From assembly GCF_001043115.1 (NCBI RefSeq), contig NZ_LFME01000022.1, positions 23,219 through 87,218 of the forward strand: a stretch of DNA of 64,000 nt, given 5' to 3'. Below are positions 58,356-64,000 of the stretch, one piece after another (the first letter of the stretch is position 1; every line of letters begins with the position of its first letter). The notes beneath the pieces were generated by a model. The model saw only the letters and a list, made by a program, of their open reading frames with translations, was not told the DNA's origin and ran no database searches. The DNA is from Xanthomonas sp. NCPPB 1128 (GTDB lineage Bacteria > Pseudomonadota > Gammaproteobacteria > Xanthomonadales > Xanthomonadaceae). Position numbers and translations under genes: made by a program.

Positions 58356-59537
58356 ATGAAACGCATCGCGATCGTCGAGCGCGGCGACTGGCGCGTCCAG
58401 GCCGCGGAGTACGGTTTCCGCTTCCACACCATCGATGGTCAGCGCTATTGGGACGAACGCGCCTACTACGCGTTCAGCCTGCGCCAGATCGAACGCGACC
58501 TGGAAGACCCCAGCGCCGAACTGCACGCGATGGCGATGGGCCTGCTCGACGAGATCGTCGCCAGCGAGGCGCTGATGCAGCGGCTGGCGATCCCGCCGGC
58601 GTTCCGCGACTGGATCGCCGAGAGCTGGCGGCGCCGCGAGCCGCATCTGTACGGGCGCCTGGACCTGGCCTACGACGGCCGCGGCCCGGCCAAGCTGTAC
58701 GAACTGAACTACGACACGCCGACCTCGCTGTTCGAATCGGCGTTCTTCCAGTGGCAGTGGCTGGAGGACCAGCGCGCGCAGGGCCGCCTGCCGGACGACG
58801 CCGACCAGTTCAACTCCATCCACGAAGCCTTGCTGGAGCGCTTCGCCGCGCTCGCCGGCGGGTTGCCGCCGCCGCTGTACTTCGCCGCGGTGCGCGATTC
58901 GGAAGAGGATCAAGGCACGGTCGCCTACCTGCGCGACTGCGCCGCGCAGGCCGGCGTCGGCGGCGAGCTGATCGCGATCGAGGACATCGGCCTGTCCAGC
59001 GACGGCCGCTACACCGATCTGGACGACACAGTGATCGGCGCGCTGTTCAAGCTGTATCCGCTGGAGGACATGTTCGCCGAGCGCTTCGGCCAGGCGCTGC
59101 CGGGCTCGGGCCTGCGCCTGCTGGAGCCGCCGTGGAAGGCGCTGCTCAGCAACAAGGGCATCCTGCCGCTGCTGTGGGAGCGCCATCGCGGCCATCCCAA
59201 CCTGCTGCCGGCCGCGTTCGACGATGGCAGCGCGTTGCCGCCGGGCTGGGTGCGCAAGCCGCTGCACTCGCGCGAGGGCGCCAACATCGTGCTGCACCTG
59301 GACGATGGCCGGGTGCTGGAGAGCGATGGCCCCTATGCCGGGCCCTACATCCGCCAGCAGGCGCATCCGCTGCCGGCGTTCGAGGGGCGCTATCCGATGG
59401 TCGGCAGCTGGATCGTCAGCGACCGCGCCTGCGGCATCGGCATCCGCGAGGACGACGGCCCGATCACCCGCGACAGTGCGCGGTTCCTGCCGCACGCCAT
59501 CGTCGAGGACGCGCGGCCGGGTGTGCTGTATGCCTGA
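58356..59537 (+). CDS. Glutathionylspermidine synthase-like ATP-grasp ligase (YgiC-like)
   Basis: A 393-residue ATP-grasp protein: YWDERAYYAFSLRQIERDL, AKLYELNYDTPTSLFESAFF, LEPPWKALLSNKGILPLL, VRKPLHSREGANIV and GPYIRQQAHPLPAFEGRYPM match the glutathionylspermidine synthase C-terminal domain. It lacks the amidase half of the E. coli Gss enzyme. The substrate is unknown. It is cotranscribed with the DUF1190 gene. Confidence 0.9.
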   Translation: MKRIAIVERGDWRVQAAEYGFRFHTIDGQRYWDERAYYAFSLRQIERDLEDPSAELHAMAMGLLDEIVASEALMQRLAIPPAFRDWIAESWRRREPHLYGRLDLAYDGRGPAKLYELNYDTPTSLFESAFFQWQWLEDQRAQGRLPDDADQFNSIHEALLERFAALAGGLPPPLYFAAVRDSEEDQGTVAYLRDCAAQAGVGGELIAIEDIGLSSDGRYTDLDDTVIGALFKLYPLEDMFAERFGQALPGSGLRLLEPPWKALLSNKGILPLLWERHRGHPNLLPAAFDDGSALPPGWVRKPLHSREGANIVLHLDDGRVLESDGPYAGPYIRQQAHPLPAFEGRYPMVGSWIVSDRACGIGIREDDGPITRDSARFLPHAIVEDARPGVLYA

Positions 59538-60204
59538 GTCTGTGCCGCGCGCCTACGTGGCGTCGCCTGGCGCGCCGCGTCGGCATCGCAACGACGGAAC
59601 GCCTTTGGGCGCCTATGCGGACCAAGTGGCGGTGCGCTGCCATCGCTGCGGCGCGCCGGGCTGGGTGTTGGCGCAGTGGGAGCCCTATCGGTGGCAGGCC
59701 CGATTCCGTTGCGGTCAGTGCGCTGCGGGGCTGGACAGCGCTGCCGACGACTGGGTGGGCGCGGTGCAGCTGGAAGGTCATCGTGCTTGCGGCCATTGCG
59801 GGCACAAGTGGGTGCGAATCCGAGCGACATCGACCGGCTCAGCCCCTTCGCCGGCGACCTTGACCGGGCGTTGCGCGCAGTGTGGGAAAAGCAGCGCGGT
59901 GGCCATCACCACGTACCGCGTGCGCGACGGATCGCCCAGCGATCCGCATTTCGGCATGCCGCTGGCGCTGGTCGCGCCGACCCGCGCCGGCCTGCTGTGG
60001 GCCTACAACCCGCGCCATCTGCAGGAGTTGCAGGACTACGTAGGGGCGACGCTGCGCGAGCGGCGCGGCCTGTTCGGTCGCTCGATGGTGGCGCGGTTGC
60101 CGGCGTGGATGAAGCTGGCGCGGCACCGGCCGCTGATGTTGCGCACGCTGCAGCGCCTGCAGCAGGCCAGCGTGCAGTTGCCGCCGCTGCCCGCGGCGAC
60201 GTGA
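59530..60204 (+). CDS. Zinc-ribbon protein with four CxxC pairs
   Basis: A 224-residue protein whose first half has CHRCG, CGQCA, CGHCG and CAQCG, so it probably binds two zinc ions. The second half is helical, with MPLALVAPTRAGLLWAYNPR. It overlaps the preceding ligase gene by 8 bases. Family not recognised; similar predicted proteins are often membrane-associated regulators in bacteria. Confidence 0.75.
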   Translation: MPESVPRAYVASPGAPRRHRNDGTPLGAYADQVAVRCHRCGAPGWVLAQWEPYRWQARFRCGQCAAGLDSAADDWVGAVQLEGHRACGHCGHKWVRIRATSTGSAPSPATLTGRCAQCGKSSAVAITTYRVRDGSPSDPHFGMPLALVAPTRAGLLWAYNPRHLQELQDYVGATLRERRGLFGRSMVARLPAWMKLARHRPLMLRTLQRLQQASVQLPPLPAAT

Positions 60205-60433
60205 GCGGCCACGGGGCGCGGAATGCCGCAGCCGTCGCCGTGCGAGCGCAGGGCGAGGATTTGACCGATTCGCCGCGGTTGGCGCGCTTTGCAGCAACGA
60301 CGACGCGATGTTGGTGGGAAGACTGGACTTCCGGACGTGATGCGGCGAGGGTCAGCATGCCGGGGTGTGGAGCGCAGCTGGCATCCACGGCGTTGCGCAT
60401 CGTTCGGAACGGTGTGCGAGTGGTGCACTGACC

Positions 60434-61099
60434 ATGACCAATCAGACCAAGGATGGCGTCCTCCAGCAGATCGCCGACGTCGTCGGCCCGCTACTCGAAC
60501 GCCAGGGCTTCGTGCGTCGGCGGCATCGTTTCGAAGCGGCCGATGACAGCGGCAACCTCCGTGGCTATGAGATGTCTCTGTCCAGCAGCAAGGCACATTT
60601 TGCGTTGCACCTGCGGCTGACGCTGTCCAATCTCGCGTTGATGACGCGCGTCAATGCGGTGCTGAAGGAGGCCTTGCTGGATGCAGACGCGGCGTATCCA
60701 GCGAACTGGGACGCCGCCACCATCGGCAAGGCGATACAGGCCCGCACGCGCGATCCCACCGTCGCGATGCTGACCGATTGGCGCTGCTTCAAGGCGGCGG
60801 AGGAATCTCTGGAGGCGTTCCGAACGCGTTTCTCGATCTGGACGTGCGTGTTCGATGCGATCGAGGAAGTGGACGACTGGCAGGCGCAGCTCGTGCAGAG
60901 TGTCGTGTTTGCGCACGACTGGTTTTCGAGCGTGGGATCGGAGCAGTGGATCATCGATAACACCCTCTATCCGGCGCTGTATCTGCTGCACGCGCATGGG
61001 CGGCATGCCGAGCTGGAACGCAAGTACGAAGAGGTGTTGTTCAAGAGCAGATCGAAGAACGAAGTGGCGTTGTTCTTCAAGCATCTGACGATGCACTGA
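60434..61099 (+). CDS. Soluble protein of unknown function (DUF4304-like N terminus)
   Basis: A 221-residue protein. The beginning VLQQIADVVGPLLERQGFVR, then RRHRFEAADDSGNLRGYEMS, recalls DUF4304-type proteins ('LKPxGFKRxxxxF'), followed by a helical half with ALYLLHAHGRHAELERKY. Start ATG 60434. The 229 bp upstream hold no supported gene. Confidence 0.6.
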   Translation: MTNQTKDGVLQQIADVVGPLLERQGFVRRRHRFEAADDSGNLRGYEMSLSSSKAHFALHLRLTLSNLALMTRVNAVLKEALLDADAAYPANWDAATIGKAIQARTRDPTVAMLTDWRCFKAAEESLEAFRTRFSIWTCVFDAIEEVDDWQAQLVQSVVFAHDWFSSVGSEQWIIDNTLYPALYLLHAHGRHAELERKYEEVLFKSRSKNEVALFFKHLTMH

Positions 61100-61200
61100 C
61101 GCGCGCGCAGCGCAGCCCGGCATGCGCGTTTCTGGCATGTTGCGGTTGCTGCGCGTTGCCGACATGGGAGTGGCTTCGGTCGCGAAGCACGATGGCGTGA

Positions 61201-61508
61201 GCGTCGGTCGTCTTCGGACGCTGTCGGGCCTGAAGTCTCCCCCACACCACAGTGCACCGACCATGCTCGCCGTGTCCTTGTGGGAGCGGCTTAAGCCGCG
61301 ACGCGCGGTGGTATGCGCGTCGGTCGTCTTCGGACGTCGTCGGGACTGAAGTCCCTCCCACAGTGCACCGACCATGCTGGCCGTGTCCTCGTAGGAGCGG
61401 CTTCAGCCGCGACGGGCGTTCCCGGTAGAGCTTGTCGCGGCTGAAGCCGCTCCTACAACGGGACTCCTTGGTGATTCGAGGTCCCCTGAAGTCCCTCCCA
61501 CAGTGCAC
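61201..61508. repeat. Cluster of REP-like palindromes in a tandem repeat of about 116 bp
   Basis: A unit beginning GCGTCGGTCGTCTTCGGACG occurs at 61201 and 61317, and each carries one GTCGGG(A/C)CTGAAGTC palindrome followed by GTGCACCGACCATGCT and a GGAGCGGCTTMAGCCGC palindrome. A third, partial unit ends at about 61508. An inverted GCGGCTGAAGCCGCTCCTAC lies at 61437-61456. Confidence 0.75.
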
Positions 61509-61615
61509 CCATCACCCCAGCCTTGTTGTCGTCAGGAGCGGCTGGGGCGATGCAGCCGCCAGGTGCTGGCCATGCCGCGGGCGGCATGCCACCGCACTGC
61601 ATCGACAGCGTCGCG

Positions 61616-61907
61616 CTACAGCAACCCATCGCGCTTCACCGCCAGGTGGCGCTCGATCAGCGCGACGGGCAGGTCCTCGCCGGTGACGTCGAGCACCATC
61701 ACGCCGTGGCTGCGCAGCGTGTCGTGCGCGGCGCTGCGTTGCTGCAGGTAGCGCGCCACCGCGCCGGCCTGCACCGTCTACTGCAGGTCGCGTACATCTT
61801 CGCTCAGCGCCAGGTCCAGTTCGCGCTCAAGCAGGCTGGCCACGCACACCAGGTGGCGGCGCTGCAGCAGGCGCGGCGGTCAGCAGGTCCTCGATCGCCG
61901 AGTCGCT
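61616..61907 (-). pseudogene. Truncated duplicate of the DUF58 gene tail
   Basis: This stretch is nearly the same as 62696-62987, the last ~97 codons of the DUF58 gene, and ends with the same TAG. It has a premature TAG (in CTGCAGTAGACG on the coding strand), a 2-base deletion near 61875 and many substitutions. It lacks the first 335 codons and any start. Confidence 0.85.
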
Positions 61908-61938
61908 TGTCACTGACTGCACGGCGACTCTCATGCGA

Positions 61939-61999
61939 GCCTTGACGCCTGAACTAAGCCGCGCCGCAAAGCGACTTCGGCTTGAATGCATCGCTAGGC
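61939..61999 (-). repeat. Isolated attC site outside the main array
   Basis: GCCTTGAC on the left and GCTAGGC (61993-61999) on the right enclose ACTAAGCCGCGCCGCAAAGC and a GGCTTGAATGCATC right arm. Its interior aligns closely with the canonical array sites. Confidence 0.82.
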
Positions 62000-62000
62000 C

Positions 62001-62312
62001 TCAGCAGGCAAGCGTTGAAATTGCGTTGAGCTTCCATTTGTAAATCACCCAAAGAAGCGCCAAGGAAAATGCACAGAGAGCGCTAATCGCCTTGCTCAAG
62101 CGCGAATCCTCGCGCATTCCGATCAGGAGCTCAGTAACGCAGCCAGTCCCCAAGGTTACGGAGACCGGAAGAATCCACATAAAAATTGCCTGCCTCTCGA
62201 TGGAAGCGCAGTTGGGTACTTGGCCAACGTTCAGCGCAAAGAAGATCCCAGCTACGGCAAACGCCGTGACGGCGAGTTCTGTTAGAACGATAGGTAGGGA
62301 TTTGTCGCTCAT
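62001..62312 (-). CDS. Solitary cassette gene: three-helix membrane protein
   Basis: A 103-residue protein with helices at about 7-26, 46-66 and 79-96 (MSDKSLPIVLTELAVTAFAV at the start). Its stop lies one base before the attC, and a GTTAGGC core (minus strand, 62321-62327) is 8 bases before the ATG, so the whole unit has cassette boundaries. Function unknown. A longer frame to 62489 would cross the core and was rejected. Confidence 0.72.
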   Translation of the reverse strand: MSDKSLPIVLTELAVTAFAVAGIFFALNVGQVPNCASIERQAIFMWILPVSVTLGTGCVTELLIGMREDSRLSKAISALCAFSLALLWVIYKWKLNAISTLAC

Positions 62313-62320
62313 CACCTGAG

Positions 62321-62519
62321 GCCTAACTAACTCTTGGACCGCGTAAAAGCGGTGTTGCACCCAGTATCGACCAAGGCTGGAGGTCTGAGAAGAAGGAACT
62401 CCTACTCCGCAACTCATGACTTGCCGGATGGCACCGCGGAGCTCTGGCCTTGATACTGCCTGCGTTATTCGACGATTGAGCAGGCGCATGAGTTAAACCT
62501 GTGACGATGCAGGCCTAAC
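62321..62519 (-). other. Two core sites bordering a 185-bp segment upstream of the solitary cassette
   Basis: GCCTAAC occurs at 62321-62327 and again at 62513-62519. The segment between has no supported gene and no complete attC stem. It could be a second cassette whose attC has been lost or a decayed flank. Confidence 0.45.
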
Positions 62520-62695
62520 GGCTTACCTGGCCACCATGCTGCTGGGTCAGGTCCGTGACCGGCTGCGGCTTCGCCATTACAGCCTCCTTACCGAGCAGGC
62601 GTCTGTGCGCCGGAGATGGCGCTCATTCGGGCCAACCGTAAGCGGCATCCCGTGCAAAGGGGATCGGCAGCGACGCCATGGGCCGCAGCGTCGCG

Positions 62696-63994
62696 CTACA
62701 GCAACCCATCGCGCTTCACCGCCAGGTAGCGCTCGATCAGCGCGGCGGGCAGTTCCTCGCCGGTGACGTCGAGTACCATCACGCCGTGGCTGCGCAGCGC
62801 CTCGTGTGCGGCGCTGCGTTGCTGCAGGTAGCGCGCCACCGCGCCGGCCTGCACGGCCTGCGGCAGGTCGTGCACGTCTTCGGCCAGCGCCTGGTCCAAT
62901 TCGCGCTCGCGCAGGCTGGCCACGCACACCAAGTGGCGGCGTTGCAGCAGGCGTACCGCGGCCAGCAGGTCTTCGATGTCCTCGTCGCGCACGTTGCTGA
63001 CCAGCATCACCAGCGCGCGGCGGCGCTGGCGCAGCGACAGTTCGGTGGCCGCGGCCAGGTAGTCGGTGGCGACCGGTTGCGGCTGCAGGTCGTAGCTGGC
63101 ACGCAGCAGCACGTCGACCGTGGCCATGCCGCGCTGCGGCGCCACCCAGCGCGCGTCGCCGCCGCTGGCCATCATGCCCACCGCATCGCCCTGGCGCAGC
63201 GCCAGGTACGACACCACCAGCGCGGCGTTGAGCACGTGGTCGAAATGCGACAGACCGCGCTCGCTGGCCAGCATCCGCCGCCCGGTGTCGATCAGCATCA
63301 GCAACTGCTGGTTCTTCTCGTCCTGGTACTCGCGCGAGATCAGCTTGCGCGCGCGCGAGGTCGCCTTCCAGTCGATCTGGCGCAGGCTGTCGCCGACGCG
63401 GTACTCGCGCATCTGATGGAAGTCGGTGCCTTCGCCGCGGCGCCGCTTCAGGTGCGCGCCGACCAGGCGCGAGGCCTGTTCGGCGCTGAACAGGGCGAAG
63501 CGCGTCAGCGGCGCGAAGTTCGGATACACACGCACGGTCCGCGCTTGCCCGGCCAGGCGTTGCTGCCACCACAGACGCCAGGGCGCATGCAGGCGCAGGT
63601 GGGTGCCGTCGAAGACGAAGCGGCCGCGCGCGGTCGGGCGCAGTTGGTAGCGCACCTGGGTCTGGTGCGCGGCGGGCAGGGTCATGCATTGCGGCAGGCC
63701 CTGCAGCTCCCAGCCGCTGGGGACCAGGTCGAACAGGTCCACGCGCTGGCGCTGTGCGCTGTCCAGATGCAGCACCACCTCGCGCTGCACGCCCAGCGGC
63801 AGCGCTTCGGGCAGGTCGCGGCGCACCTGTGGCGTGGGCCGGCGCCACAGCCGCCACGCATCGAGCGCGGCGATCAGGCCGATGCCGGCGCCGAGCGCCT
63901 GCCAGCTCCACAGCGGCAGCCAGCCCAGCGCCACGGCCAAGCCGTACAGCGCCCACAGCGCGAGCAGGGCCAGCAGGAGCGGGGCGGGTCTCAT
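62696..63994 (-). CDS. DUF58 domain-containing protein
   Basis: A 432-residue protein with two N-terminal helices (about 5-22 and 28-45), a beta-rich middle, and the DUF58 signature FHQMREYRVGDSLRQIDWKA near residue 190, followed by a von Willebrand A-like fold (LLMLIDTGRRML). DUF58 genes normally neighbour MoxR ATPases; that gene would be beyond the right edge. A copy of the last ~97 codons lies 1,080 bp downstream. Confidence 0.92.
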   Translation of the reverse strand: MRPAPLLLALLALWALYGLAVALGWLPLWSWQALGAGIGLIAALDAWRLWRRPTPQVRRDLPEALPLGVQREVVLHLDSAQRQRVDLFDLVPSGWELQGLPQCMTLPAAHQTQVRYQLRPTARGRFVFDGTHLRLHAPWRLWWQQRLAGQARTVRVYPNFAPLTRFALFSAEQASRLVGAHLKRRRGEGTDFHQMREYRVGDSLRQIDWKATSRARKLISREYQDEKNQQLLMLIDTGRRMLASERGLSHFDHVLNAALVVSYLALRQGDAVGMMASGGDARWVAPQRGMATVDVLLRASYDLQPQPVATDYLAAATELSLRQRRRALVMLVSNVRDEDIEDLLAAVRLLQRRHLVCVASLRERELDQALAEDVHDLPQAVQAGAVARYLQQRSAAHEALRSHGVMVLDVTGEELPAALIERYLAVKRDGLL

Positions 63995-64000
63995 CGGGGG

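Noticed and set aside
61201..61508. Repeat cluster considered as a CRISPR array
   Set aside because: Units are about 116 bp, palindromic and have conserved rather than variable intervening sequence; no cas genes.
62001..62489. Longer 162-codon start for the solitary cassette gene
   Set aside because: It would cross the GTTAGGC core; the shorter start MSDKSLPIV begins at a membrane protein N terminus.

Overview
The window is a GC-rich gammaproteobacterial chromosome segment. Gene content and order point to Xanthomonas or a very close relative: a katB-like catalase followed by an ankyrin gene, ygiB/ygiC-like genes, DUF885 and S9 peptidases, a GH5 cellulase, palindromic 'GTAGGAGCGGCTTCAGCCGC'-type repeats, and above all an integron cassette array beside ilvD, which I recall as the hallmark position of the Xanthomonas chromosomal integron. 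The genus is an inference from these features, not a database result.

Layout. 1-8.8 kb: the end of an alpha/beta hydrolase, a NatAB-type ABC exporter, a CPBP protease, a TonB-like lipoprotein, a UPF0114 membrane protein, a YfcG-type GST, a large S9 dipeptidyl peptidase and a Coa1-like protein. 9-14.3 kb: a DUF885 peptidase, two paralogous cysteine-rich secreted proteins flanking a lipoprotein, and hemB. 14.3-26.4 kb: an NAD(P)-binding reductase divergent from a LysR regulator, a secreted DNA/RNA endonuclease, a Fur-box-preceded PepSY/flavodoxin/FNR fusion reductase, a frameshifted PD40 propeller gene, aroE, three tandem small membrane proteins and dinG. 27-38.7 kb: catalase plus ankyrin protein, an SDR enzyme, a phosphoesterase, an MFS symporter, a TAT-exported AcpA-like phosphatase, an AI-2E family transporter and a VOC protein.

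38.7-54 kb is an accessory region in which every gene is small and on the minus strand, and the sequence is visibly richer in A/T than its flanks. From about 44.9 to 54.0 kb it is a mobile gene-cassette array. Small genes alternate with roughly 45-65 bp imperfect palindromes that begin with RYYYAAC and end with GTTRRRY, and most genes stop inside or a few bases before such a site. The best attC sites lie nearest ilvD and they become more degenerate away from it. An attI-like core (GTTAGGT on the minus strand, 53988-53994) precedes the first cassette, but no integrase gene fits in the 233 bp left before ilvD. Several cassette genes are decaying: a zinc-ribbon gene broken over three frames, a membrane-protein gene with an in-frame TGA, and two gene pairs that have lost the attC between them. 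Between 38.7 and 44.9 kb the genes have the same size and strand but no clear attC; they could be older relics or an ordinary genomic island.

54.2-64 kb: ilvD, GH5 cellulase, ygiB/ygiC-like pair, a zinc-ribbon protein, an unknown protein, a cluster of palindromic repeats organised as a tandem repeat of about 116 bp, a truncated duplicate of the DUF58 gene tail, one solitary integron cassette with its own attC (61.9-62.5 kb), and the intact DUF58 gene. The main discoveries are the integrase-less, partly decaying cassette array full of unknown small secreted and membrane proteins, and the stray cassette 8 kb away lying between the two copies of the DUF58 tail.
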